Position numbers and translations under genes: made by a program. Of a stretch of 64,000 nucleotides of DNA, positions 45,565-53,864 are shown one piece after another. Origin of the DNA: Rhizobiaceae bacterium (GTDB lineage: Bacteria; Pseudomonadota; Alphaproteobacteria; Rhizobiales; Rhizobiaceae); the NCBI GenBank assembly GCA_027483885.1, contig JAIXTO010000042.1:1-64000 (forward strand). Direction: 5' to 3'. Each line of letters opens with the position of its first letter. Position 1 is the stretch's first letter. Below the pieces are notes generated by a model. The model had not been told where the DNA came from. It searched no databases and saw only the letters and a program-made list of their open reading frames with translations.

Positions 45565-46919
45565 TCGGCAGCCTCCAGGAATGATGCATTGGCAGACGGC
45601 CTGTCGCCGGGATCTGCCCCTTGCGCCCGCAGGCGTTTTCGAATCTGGCCTATATCGGCCTGTCTCACGGTAACGCCGGCATGGAGCGCGACGACGGCAG
45701 CGACACCGGCAGCCTCCCCCATGGCCATGCAGGGAGGGATTTCGCGGCTCGATTTCTGCGCCTGCGGCGTGGCGGAATAGTGCCGGCCGGCCACCAGGAT
45801 CTGGTCGATTTCGCGTGGCAGCATGGCCCGGTAGGGGGTGTAGTAATCCCGGCCGCGGCAGACGGTATCTTCAAAATGCCTTCGGCTTGCCACATCCTCC
45901 TTGGTCACCACATAGTCGCCCTGCAGCAGGCGCGTCTGGCGCACGCCGGTCTGTGGCGCGAAATCCACCACATAAGCCTTTTCGAAACCCGGCAGCTGTT
46001 CGCGGGCGAAATCCAAGAGCTTGCCGATGCGGGTGCGCCCTTCCATTTCCGCCGTCGTCAGGTCCTCGACGCTCAGGCCGGAGAGCTTGGGCATATGCGG
46101 GCAGTTGAGCCAGATAACACCGGGCAGCGGCGTCTCCAGCCACCAGAAGGACCAGCAGCCGCCGATCAGGCGCTTGGCCTCATGATCCAGTCGCTTGAAG
46201 CGTTCCGGCTCCTCATGCTCGAAGCGCTCGGCAGCGTCGGTATCGACACCGCCCCAGCGCGACACGGTGGTCAGGAGAAAATTGTCCTCGATATGGGCCG
46301 CGCCGGCATTGGCTGCAACGTCGAGGTCGCCGGTGGTATCGATGATCACGTCGCCCATGATCGCCTGCTGACCGGCCTTGGTCTGGCAAACCACCCCTTT
46401 CACCACGCCATCCTCGACGATGGTGTGCGAGAACCAGCTGTGGGTGCGAAGCTTCACGCCGGCCTCGCGGATCAGGTCATAGGCCGTGCCCTTGAAGGCA
46501 TCGGGATCGAAGGCTGCGGAAAAGCACACCGGATGCGGCATGGTCTGGGTGTGGAAGTCGAACAGGCCCCAGCGTGACCAGCGGCGCCAGGCCTCCGGCG
46601 TCGCCCGGATATGGTCCTGCATGTCCTTCGCATCGGGCGTGACGCACAGGCCCTTCTTCTGCATCCGCTCGATCATTTCCAGGCACAGCCCGCGCACGGT
46701 CACCTCGTGATCGTTCGTCATGTCATCGAGCACCAGCACCATGCCACCGGAGGCAAGACCGCCCAGATAGGGATAACGCTCAAGAAGGGTAACGGAGGCG
46801 CCGTTGCGTGCCGCCGAGACTGCGGCCGAGATGCCAGCCGGTCCGCCGCCGACCACGACCACGTTGGATCTGTCGACGACCGGGACGTCGGCCGCGGGTC
46901 GGTGAATTGTCAATGTCAT
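45561..46919 (-). CDS. FAD-dependent oxidoreductase
   Basis: A 452-residue flavoprotein. The Rossmann FAD motif is NVVVVGGGPAGISAAVSAARNGASVTLLER near residue 20, followed by YLGGLASGGMVLVL, and a C-terminal FAD-binding segment DQILVAGRHYSATPQAQ with CMAMGEAAGVAAVVAL. This matches the FAD_oxidored group (PF12831-like), whose substrates are diverse. ATG 46919 starts 25 bases after the permease stop. In this operon it may oxidise the imported acid before CoA transfer; the electron acceptor is unknown. Confidence 0.87.
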   Translation of the reverse strand: MTLTIHRPAADVPVVDRSNVVVVGGGPAGISAAVSAARNGASVTLLERYPYLGGLASGGMVLVLDDMTNDHEVTVRGLCLEMIERMQKKGLCVTPDAKDMQDHIRATPEAWRRWSRWGLFDFHTQTMPHPVCFSAAFDPDAFKGTAYDLIREAGVKLRTHSWFSHTIVEDGVVKGVVCQTKAGQQAIMGDVIIDTTGDLDVAANAGAAHIEDNFLLTTVSRWGGVDTDAAERFEHEEPERFKRLDHEAKRLIGGCWSFWWLETPLPGVIWLNCPHMPKLSGLSVEDLTTAEMEGRTRIGKLLDFAREQLPGFEKAYVVDFAPQTGVRQTRLLQGDYVVTKEDVASRRHFEDTVCRGRDYYTPYRAMLPREIDQILVAGRHYSATPQAQKSSREIPPCMAMGEAAGVAAVVALHAGVTVRQADIGQIRKRLRAQGADPGDRPSANASFLEAAE

Positions 46920-46944
46920 GGCTGATGTCCTGTCGATTCTAACG

Positions 46945-47805
46945 TCAGTGGTTGCTGGTCTTCCAGCGGACGATTTTCTTTTCCGCCAGCGACACGATGG
47001 AAAACAGCGTGACGGCAAGGGCTGCTGCAATCATCACCGTGGCGTAGAGCAGCGGCGAGCGGAAATTGTAGGTGGCCTCGATGATCAGCGCCCCGAGCCC
47101 GAAGCTTGATCCGATCCACTCGGCAACGATGGCGCCCATGACGCAACTGGTGGCAGCGATGCGCAGCGCGGCAAAAAGAAAGGGCATGGAGGCCGGGAGG
47201 CGGACCTTCCAGAGGATTTCCATCTGGCTTGCGGAAAGAACGCGCATCAGGTCCAGCATGGCGGGGCTTGCCGAGCGCAGGCCCTGGACCATGTTGACCA
47301 GCGTTGGAAAGAAGCAGATCAGGCCGGCAATGATGATCTTGGGTGCCACGCCATTGCCGAAGATCAGCACCAGGATCGGTGCAAGCGCGATGATCGGGAT
47401 CGATTTGATAAAGACGGCGATCGGATAAAAGGCCTTCTCCGCATTGCTGTTGTGAACGAACCAGACGGCAAGCAGGATGGCGGCGAGATTGCCGAAGAAA
47501 AAACCTGCCAGGGCTTCCATCAGGGTCGGAAGCAGGTTCGTCCACAGCACGCCGGCATTGTCGCGAAGGGCAGCAAGCACTTCCAGCGGAGCCGGTGCCA
47601 TGAAGGTCGGCACAGAAAAGACCGTGATGACGGACTGCCACAAAACGATGCAGCCGATGGCCGCGGTGATCGTCGGCCAGCGGTTGGCAAGCCAGTTCAT
47701 CACGCCCTTCTGCAGGCAAACGCCAAGCGGCAGCGGCGCATCCTGGCGCCCGGACATATCCGCATCGCCGGCGGCAATTTTTGTCGAGGGTGCAATCTCG
47801 CTCAT
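46945..47805 (-). CDS. ABC transporter permease (SsuC/TauC/nitrate-sulfonate type)
   Basis: A 286-residue permease with six helices and the EAA loop (SPAMLDLMRVLSASQMEILWKVRLPASMP). Relatives import sulfonates, taurine, nitrate, pyrimidine precursors or aromatic acids. ATG 47805 overlaps the ATPase stop as TGATG and has GGAGG seven bases upstream; ATG 47811 is too close to that site. Together with the two genes upstream it forms a complete importer. Confidence 0.9.
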   Translation of the reverse strand: MSEIAPSTKIAAGDADMSGRQDAPLPLGVCLQKGVMNWLANRWPTITAAIGCIVLWQSVITVFSVPTFMAPAPLEVLAALRDNAGVLWTNLLPTLMEALAGFFFGNLAAILLAVWFVHNSNAEKAFYPIAVFIKSIPIIALAPILVLIFGNGVAPKIIIAGLICFFPTLVNMVQGLRSASPAMLDLMRVLSASQMEILWKVRLPASMPFLFAALRIAATSCVMGAIVAEWIGSSFGLGALIIEATYNFRSPLLYATVMIAAALAVTLFSIVSLAEKKIVRWKTSNH

Positions 47806-48617
47806 CAGCATTCCTCCAGAAGGGCACGCAGATGTGCGGTGATCTTCACGAATTCCAGCGTATCGCGGATCTTCAGCGAGCGGGGGAAGGGAAGGTCCAC
47901 CTTCAGGAACTCCTTCACGCGGCCCGGATGAGATTGCAGCATCAGCACATGCTGGCCGAGAAACACCGCCTCCGGGATGGAGTGCGTGACGAAGAGGATG
48001 GTGGTCCCGGTCTCCTGCCAGAGGCGCAGCAATTCCTCGTTCAGCTTGTCGCGGGTGATTTCGTCGAGCGCGCCGAACGGTTCGTCCATCAGAAGGATGC
48101 GCGGGCGCGTCACCAGCGCCCTTGCAATCGCCACGCGCTGGCGCTGGCCGCCGGACAACTCGTCCGGCAGGGCATTTTCGCGTCCCTTGAGGCCAACCAT
48201 GTCCAGCAGTTGCGCAGGATCGGCATAGGAACTGCCGGGACCATGGCGGCCGACTTCAAGCGGCAGGCGCACATTGTCGATCACAGTTCGCCAGGGCAAA
48301 AGCGTTGCCTCCTGGAAGACGAAGGCAAAATCGCGGCCTTCCCGCGCCTGCCTTGGCGTTTGCCCGTTGACCGAAACGGTGCCGCCGCTGATCGGCACGA
48401 GATCGGCGACACAGCGCAGAAGCGTCGATTTCCCGCAACCCGATGGACCCAGCATGGTGACGAAACCGCCCTGCGGAATATCCACGGACACTTTTGACAG
48501 TGCCGTGAATTGCGATGCGCCGCTTCCGAAACGGATGTCGAGATTGCGGATGGAAACGGCAGGCGCGCAAAAAGCCGCGTCCATGGGCGTGTGCTCTTTT
48601 GCAAGACCGGCTGCCAT
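47805..48617 (-). CDS. ABC transporter ATP-binding protein (SsuB/TauB type)
   Basis: A 270-residue ATPase with Walker A GPSGCGKSTLL, Q-loop VFQEATLLPW (the EATLLPW form is characteristic of the nitrate/sulfonate group), signature LSGGQRQRVAIARAL, Walker B ILLMDEPFGALDEITR and switch histidine LFVTHSIPEA. It lies five bases after the binding-protein gene. ATG 48617 is preferred over the adjacent GTG 48620. Confidence 0.92.
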   Translation of the reverse strand: MAAGLAKEHTPMDAAFCAPAVSIRNLDIRFGSGASQFTALSKVSVDIPQGGFVTMLGPSGCGKSTLLRCVADLVPISGGTVSVNGQTPRQAREGRDFAFVFQEATLLPWRTVIDNVRLPLEVGRHGPGSSYADPAQLLDMVGLKGRENALPDELSGGQRQRVAIARALVTRPRILLMDEPFGALDEITRDKLNEELLRLWQETGTTILFVTHSIPEAVFLGQHVLMLQSHPGRVKEFLKVDLPFPRSLKIRDTLEFVKITAHLRALLEEC

Positions 48618-48622
48618 CACGG

Positions 48623-49654
48623 TTATCCCACCTGCTTGCGGATGTCGGCGGTGGCGTCGAGGATCGCCAGGCTCATGACGTCATCGACAGTCGGCACCGA
48701 GCCCTTGAACTGTCCGAGATCGGCATAGGCGCCGAGCTGGGCCTTCCAGTTGTCGGCGTTCATGGCGCCCCAGCCGCTTTTCGCCGTCACATCGTTGAAG
48801 GCAAATTTCATCAACGGGCCGATCGCTTCCAGTTCATTCGCCTTGTCGAGATTGGGGTAGGCCTCCACCAGAAGCGAGACCGCTTCCTCCTGGTGATCGC
48901 GGGCATAACCCCAGCCCCTGGCGGTGGCGCCCAGGAAGCGTGTCAACTCGTCTGAATGCTTGGAAAGCTGGGCGTCCGTGGTGTAATAAACGTTGGCGTA
49001 AAGCTGCAGCCCGCCATCCCACAACATGAGATCGACACGGTCGTCGCCGAGCACCTTGAGGGCGCTGGTATTGGTGAGCCAGCCGGTCACGGCATCGGCC
49101 TGACCGGTGATCAACTGGTTCATGTCGGAGCCCATGTTGACCATCTTCACCTGGTCTTCCGCAATGCCGTTCTTCGCGAGAAGCGCCCGCAGCAGGATGA
49201 AGGCCGTCGGTTGTGTGGCAATGGTCTTGCCGATCATGTCCTTCGGCGAGGCAATCGGCTTGCCCTTGCGCGAGAAGTAAGCAAACGGGTGCTTCTGATA
49301 ACCCGCTGCAATGGCTTTCACCGGCATGCCGGCAGAGCGGGCCAGCATGACCGACGGGCTCGACGAGATCTGTCCGAGCGTCGATTGTCCGGCTGCGACG
49401 CCGGCCACGCCATCGACATTCGGGCCCCCGGGCACGATGTCGAGCGTGATACCCGCATCCTTGTAGAACCCTTTCTTCATGGCGACGACCTCGCCCAGAA
49501 TTCCGTTGGAGGCCAACCAGCCGAGCTGCATGCGGATCGTAGCATCGGCGGCGCGGGCGCTGGAGATGCTGAGGAGACTTGAGGTGGCTGCAAGCGTGCC
49601 CGCAGCGGCGCTGCCGGCGAGAAATCCGCGCCGGTTCATCGATAAATTGGACAT
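48623..49654 (-). CDS. ABC transporter binding protein (NMT1/SsuA-like), probable Tat substrate
   Basis: A 343-residue periplasmic binding protein. The N terminus MNRRGFLAGSAAAGTLAATSS is a twin-arginine signal (SxRRxFL pattern) ending at ARAAD. The mature protein has the NMT1/SsuA fold (RMQLGWLASNGILGEVVAMKKGFYKDAGITLDIVPGG, QSTLGQISSSPSVMLARSAGMPVKAIAAGYQKHP). Tat export means it folds before export. AGGGGAA lies just before ATG 49654. It leads the seven-gene operon that ends with the LysR gene. Confidence 0.9.
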   Translation of the reverse strand: MSNLSMNRRGFLAGSAAAGTLAATSSLLSISSARAADATIRMQLGWLASNGILGEVVAMKKGFYKDAGITLDIVPGGPNVDGVAGVAAGQSTLGQISSSPSVMLARSAGMPVKAIAAGYQKHPFAYFSRKGKPIASPKDMIGKTIATQPTAFILLRALLAKNGIAEDQVKMVNMGSDMNQLITGQADAVTGWLTNTSALKVLGDDRVDLMLWDGGLQLYANVYYTTDAQLSKHSDELTRFLGATARGWGYARDHQEEAVSLLVEAYPNLDKANELEAIGPLMKFAFNDVTAKSGWGAMNADNWKAQLGAYADLGQFKGSVPTVDDVMSLAILDATADIRKQVG

Positions 49655-49968
49655 CTGGTTCCCCTTTTTGGAGCGCGACTGTGACCGGTCACGCCGTATG
49701 CCTTCTGGCACTGGAGGAAATGATGCGGGAAGGAAGCGTTCTAAGAAAGAAGAATTTTTAGTTTCTTTCATTGCCGATATGGCAACGCATTTTAGGCAGG
49801 ATCTGGTCGGCAAGACGGCCGCCGGCGCGGCCGCAGTTTTTGCCGATCAGTGCAAACCTTTGCCGCTTCCTCGATGCGGTTCATGTCTTGGGGGAAGGAT
49901 CTCGATCGCCAACCGTTCGGCGAAACGTGCCTGCGGGGCTCCGCGTCAGCCCTTGCGCCGCCGCCCCA
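49655..49968. other. 314-bp intergenic region with an AT-rich inverted repeat
   Basis: No protein-coding frame is convincing here. GAAAGAA (49745-49751) is repeated as its complement TTCTTTC (49763-49769) around 11 bp. It lies 91-115 bp upstream of the binding-protein gene 48623-49654. The position and spacing suit a LysR-type operator for that operon. The rest is ordinary GC-rich DNA after the stop of the NTPase-FGE gene. Confidence 0.45.
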
Positions 49969-52044
49969 TCAAGGCGAATGCTGCGAGACGGCCACGCGAA
50001 AACCGTTGCCGCGCCAGTAGCCATCCGGTTCAAGGCTGCCGCGATAGGTGGTGCAGGCCTTCAGCTTGCCGCTCGAAAAACATCCGCCGCGCAGTACCCG
50101 GCGAATGCGCGGGCCGGCATCGGGGTCTTCCCGGCCATCCATGGCATAGGGGTATGTGAACGAGGGCGTCGTCATGTCGTTGCCCCAGAGCGTCGTTGTC
50201 CATTCCCAGACTTCGCCGGCCATGTCGAAGCAGCCGTAAGGGGACCGCCCCTTGGGAAACAACCCGACAGCAACAGTGCGGTTGAAGCCGGCTTCCTCGG
50301 AATTGCAGGCGTCCGGCTGGAACTGCGCGCCCCAGGGATAAACGATGGTCTGGTCGCCAGCATCCGGCTGATCGCCGCGGGCTGCCCGTTCCCATTCCGG
50401 TTCGGTGGGCAGGCGCACCACGTCATGCGGCTCGATCCGGCCTTCGGCCCGCCACCGCAGCGTCAGCCAGGCGCAGTAGGCGTTCGCATCATGCCAGGTG
50501 AGATCGGTTGCCGGCGCATTGCGGCGCTCGGGGTCGTGCGCCTCGGGGCTTTTCCATGACCGCCCCGTCTCTGCGATGAAGCGGGCGTAATCGGCATTGA
50601 CGACGGGATAACGACCGAGGCGAAAGGCTTCCACGGTGACCGGATGGGCGGGTGCGGAATTCGGATGGGTTGCCGATCCGAACGTGAAGGTGCCGCCGGG
50701 GATATCGGCAAGCCCCTGCAGATCGCGCGGATCACCGAAATACGAGAGCGTGCGCGCGGCCCGTTCACGGCGATAGGCCGAGAGGCGGCCCTCTTCGACA
50801 ACCGACAGAAGAAGCGGCAGTACGTGCTGGCGAAGCTCTGGCGCCTGTTCCAGAAATTCGGCGGCGAGCAACGCGCCGTGGAACGGCATGTCATCGGGTC
50901 CGGAAAGCAGTGGCTCGATCAGCGGTGCAATCGGCCGGCCGCTTGCCAGCAGCCGGCGGGCAAGGTTCTGGATCAGCGGCTCGAAGGCCTGCGGGTTCTC
51001 GCGGTAGAGCGCTACTGCCTCTGCCGGCGGATGAAGATGAAGCTCGTTTGCAGCCAGCAGCGTCGAAAACCGGAGGCCTAGCGTCTGCAGTCTTTGCAGG
51101 ATCGTGTCATTCTGTTCAAAACCATCGCCTGTGACATACGCCAGCGCATGACGCGTCACCACCATCGGATCAATGCCGAGCTGCCGGGCGACTCCGCCCG
51201 CCCAGGCATCGGCCAGGGCCTGTTCGCTGTCCGGCTCCGTCTGCGGCTGGATTTCCATCCGGGCACCGAAGAGGGCCGGGTTGGCGGTCAGGCTCGAGAG
51301 CAGGTTTACCGGCATTTCGGGTGCGCCCGCCCGCCGCTGGCTGGCAAGAAGCGGCAGCAATTCATATCGCGGCAGATCGGCGGGCAGCGGCCAGTCGCGC
51401 ACGATGCGGCTGTCGCCGAGAAGGAGAGCGCGCACATGGGGCGTCGTGGCCTGAAATTGTCGCACCGCATCGATCATCTGTGGCCCCGCCGCCTGAAGGG
51501 CGTCGATGCCGTCGACAATCAGCAGCAAGCCGGCATCGCCGTCGCACCAGGTATCGCTGTCGAGGAGGGTGCAGAGACCGGGCAGGCGGCGCTCGATCAG
51601 CGTTTCAAGCGTCAGGCCCGCTTGCGCGTCGATCACCAGCGGCACGAGGTTTTGGATGTCGAACATTTCAGGCGCGGTGTCGCCTGCCTCGTTGCGGACG
51701 ATCATGCGGGGTGCGTTTTCGCCCGAGGCAATCTGCCAGGCAAGCTGGCGGGCAAAGCTCGTCTTGCCGGCGCCGCTCTCGCCGGTGAGGAGCAGCAGGG
51801 CGTGGTCACGCACCATTTCCACAGCCGAAAAATGCTGCGGTACGGGAGGCGGGGCGCCGTCGGCAAACACACGCAGGCCCTTGGCCGCCTTGTCCTCGTC
51901 GGTGAAATTGACAAGAAGCGGGATGAAACCCTCGATCAGCGAAACAGGCCGGCCCTGCGGCCCCTCGTCCGGCAGGACATGAACCACGGTGCTTGCAGCC
52001 GTGGCGACGGCCTCCGTTCGCAGGCGATCAAGGGCATCATGCAT
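49969..52044 (-). CDS. STAND/NACHT-like NTPase fused to a formylglycine-generating-enzyme (SUMF1) domain
   Basis: A 691-residue fusion. Residues 80-240 form a P-loop NTPase: Walker A GESGAGKTS (88-96) and a NACHT-style Walker B LLLIVDGIDAL (173-183). Residues about 280-440 are helical and end in a HEAT-like unit (RRERAARTLSYFGDPRDL). Residues 445-688 are an FGE/SUMF1 domain (IPGGTFTFGS, LPTEPEWERAARG, FDMAGEVWEW, RVLRGG, NGFRVA). The canonical copper-binding cysteine pair of FGE (C-x4-C after the GG) is not kept; the nearest cysteines are 655 and 664. No signal peptide or membrane helix. It starts eight bases after the VOC gene in a transporter operon. Its function is unknown; signalling or conflict roles are typical of STAND proteins. 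Confidence 0.85.
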   Translation of the reverse strand: MHDALDRLRTEAVATAASTVVHVLPDEGPQGRPVSLIEGFIPLLVNFTDEDKAAKGLRVFADGAPPPVPQHFSAVEMVRDHALLLLTGESGAGKTSFARQLAWQIASGENAPRMIVRNEAGDTAPEMFDIQNLVPLVIDAQAGLTLETLIERRLPGLCTLLDSDTWCDGDAGLLLIVDGIDALQAAGPQMIDAVRQFQATTPHVRALLLGDSRIVRDWPLPADLPRYELLPLLASQRRAGAPEMPVNLLSSLTANPALFGARMEIQPQTEPDSEQALADAWAGGVARQLGIDPMVVTRHALAYVTGDGFEQNDTILQRLQTLGLRFSTLLAANELHLHPPAEAVALYRENPQAFEPLIQNLARRLLASGRPIAPLIEPLLSGPDDMPFHGALLAAEFLEQAPELRQHVLPLLLSVVEEGRLSAYRRERAARTLSYFGDPRDLQGLADIPGGTFTFGSATHPNSAPAHPVTVEAFRLGRYPVVNADYARFIAETGRSWKSPEAHDPERRNAPATDLTWHDANAYCAWLTLRWRAEGRIEPHDVVRLPTEPEWERAARGDQPDAGDQTIVYPWGAQFQPDACNSEEAGFNRTVAVGLFPKGRSPYGCFDMAGEVWEWTTTLWGNDMTTPSFTYPYAMDGREDPDAGPRIRRVLRGGCFSSGKLKACTTYRGSLEPDGYWRGNGFRVAVSQHSP

Positions 52045-52052
52045 GACAGACC

Positions 52053-52448
52053 TCAGCGGAAAAGTTTGGCGACGTCGGGATTGTGAAAGCGCTGGATCTC
52101 GATGGCATAACCGGCGGGATCCTCGAAAAAGAAATGTTCGCAGAACGTGCCGCGCAGCATATCCGAAAGACCGGGCACTTTTGCGGCAGAGAGCTTGTCA
52201 TGCCAGGCCTGAACCTCTTCGCTGACGATGGTCAGCAGGACCGCGCTTTTCGGCTGGTGCTTCAGGTGGCCGCGATTGCCATCGACAATGCCGAAATAGC
52301 TGTTGGGCGCGATGCGATAGATGCGCGCCATGGTCTGGTCGAGCACCAGTTCGAAGCCCAGCACCTCCTCGTAGAAGGGAATGACGGCATGGATGTCGTC
52401 GTAATAGAAGAAGGTGATCGAATAATCTCTGGTCAAATCTCTGGTCAT
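52053..52448 (-). CDS. VOC-family (glyoxalase/bleomycin resistance-like) protein
   Basis: A 131-residue vicinal-oxygen-chelate protein. SITFFYYDDIHAVIPFYEEVLGFELVLDQ begins the first beta-alpha-beta-beta-beta unit and FFEDPAGYAIEIQRF ends the second. Such proteins bind metals or small ligands and act as lyases, dioxygenases or drug-binding proteins. The substrate cannot be inferred. GGAG lies seven bases before ATG 52448, followed by a short repeat encoding TRDLTRD. It is tightly placed between the signal-less binding-protein gene and the NTPase-FGE gene. Confidence 0.87.
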   Translation of the reverse strand: MTRDLTRDYSITFFYYDDIHAVIPFYEEVLGFELVLDQTMARIYRIAPNSYFGIVDGNRGHLKHQPKSAVLLTIVSEEVQAWHDKLSAAKVPGLSDMLRGTFCEHFFFEDPAGYAIEIQRFHNPDVAKLFR

Positions 52449-52462
52449 GGGCTTTCTCCGGA

Positions 52463-53857
52463 TCAGGCGACGACGAGCGTGCCCTTGTGGTCAATCGACA
52501 GGCCGTTCAGGCCTTTGCGGGCGGCAAACACGTCGATGGGATGGGTAATGTAGAGCCAGGGCGGGTTGTCCCTGAGGTGCGACAGGCATTTCCCATAGGC
52601 TGTTTCGCGGGCTTCCGGCGCGACCGCCGCGTTTGCCGCGGCAATCAACTGCTCGGCCTGCGGATCGTCGAACCCCTGCCACCAAACGGCCTTCGTGACG
52701 CTTGAAATCTTGTCGTTCAGGATGCGGTAGGTGCTGTGCGGCGAGGAATCGAAGATCGCCATGTCGCCCATTTCCTTGCGGCCGATCTGGCGGGCGTATT
52801 CAGGTCTGTCCTCCTCGATTTCGACATCCACGACAAGGCCAACGGCCTCAAGCGCTCCCGCCACGAAGGCACTGATCTCAGGAGCCCGCTCCGGCATGAA
52901 GGTGGGGCTGCGCAAACAGATGCGGGTGCCGATGGCGCCGATCTCTTCCAGAAGCGCACGGGCCTTTTGCGGATCGTACGCGATCGGCTCCAGTTTGGCC
53001 GAGGCCATGCCGAGGTGGAAAGGGCTGACAATGGAGGAGGATGGGATGGCGAGGCCGTGAAAAATGTCCCGCACGATGGCTTGGCTGTCGACGGCGTGGT
53101 TGACGGCAAGACGCGCCTGCGGGTGGCGGAAAAGCCCTGTCGAACAGTTGAGGTAATACATCACCGACAAGGTGTTTTCGGCCTGCCCCCAATCAAAGGC
53201 CGGATCGAAATCCGGCTTTCCGTGCATGCGCTCGAGATTAAGCGCTGCGTCGGCCTGCCCTTCCTTCATGAGCGAAAACCGCGCTTCAGCAGAAGGCTCG
53301 GCCAATGCTACAATCCTCTGCGGAGCAGCGGTGGCGTCGAGCCTTTCCAGTGTCACGCGCCTTCTTGGCTCAAAATCCGTGACCCGGAAAGGGCCGGTGC
53401 CAAGCGTTGGCGTGCCATCAGGTGCTGTACGGCAAATGTAGAATTCGGAGAAGATGTCGAGGATATCGGCAATCGGCCGGGGATTGCTAACGCTGATCGT
53501 GAGGTCATCGGGGGCGGAAAGGGTCGCATCGGCGAGATAACGTGCATAGGACCATTTCATGCCAAAGGTGTCGACGGCCTCCAGAATACCGTCGATGAAG
53601 GCGAGGATGTCGGACGCGGTGCAGGGTTTGCCATCATGAAACCGAGCACCGTCGCGGATCCGGAACTGCCAGTGGCATCCTTCGTGATCCCGCGACCAAC
53701 CGGAAAAAAGCGCCGGCAAAACCTTACCGTCACGCCATTTCAGCAGCGGTTCGAACACCAGATTTTTCAGCGTCAACACGCTGGTATCGTCGGTCACGCG
53801 GGTCGGCGGCAGGAAATCCACCTTTTCGAGCGCGATGGTCAGGGTCTCTTCTGCCAT
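52463..53857 (-). CDS. Family-5 solute-binding protein homologue without a signal peptide
   Basis: A 464-residue protein with the peptide/nickel binding-protein fold (SBP family 5): LVFEPLLKWRDGKVLPALFSGWSRDHEGCHWQFRIRDGARFHDGKPCTASDIL is the conserved N-terminal core and PQARLAVNHAVDSQAIVRDIF a later one. The N terminus (AEETLTIALEKVDFLPP) has no hydrophobic segment; an upstream extension to 53917 adds only ALPTGLIPAAARR, which is not a signal either. The protein therefore looks cytoplasmic, unlike normal binding proteins. GAGG lies five bases before ATG 53857. It may sense the transported ligand inside the cell. A start-site error cannot be excluded. Confidence 0.82.
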   Translation of the reverse strand: MAEETLTIALEKVDFLPPTRVTDDTSVLTLKNLVFEPLLKWRDGKVLPALFSGWSRDHEGCHWQFRIRDGARFHDGKPCTASDILAFIDGILEAVDTFGMKWSYARYLADATLSAPDDLTISVSNPRPIADILDIFSEFYICRTAPDGTPTLGTGPFRVTDFEPRRRVTLERLDATAAPQRIVALAEPSAEARFSLMKEGQADAALNLERMHGKPDFDPAFDWGQAENTLSVMYYLNCSTGLFRHPQARLAVNHAVDSQAIVRDIFHGLAIPSSSIVSPFHLGMASAKLEPIAYDPQKARALLEEIGAIGTRICLRSPTFMPERAPEISAFVAGALEAVGLVVDVEIEEDRPEYARQIGRKEMGDMAIFDSSPHSTYRILNDKISSVTKAVWWQGFDDPQAEQLIAAANAAVAPEARETAYGKCLSHLRDNPPWLYITHPIDVFAARKGLNGLSIDHKGTLVVA

Positions 53858-53864
53858 GGAGGCC

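Noticed and set aside
49969..51000. SUMF1 domain as an EgtB-type sulfoxide synthase
   Set aside because: The iron-binding HxxxHxE motif of EgtB is absent and the LPTEPEWE and MAGEVWEW segments are of FGE type.
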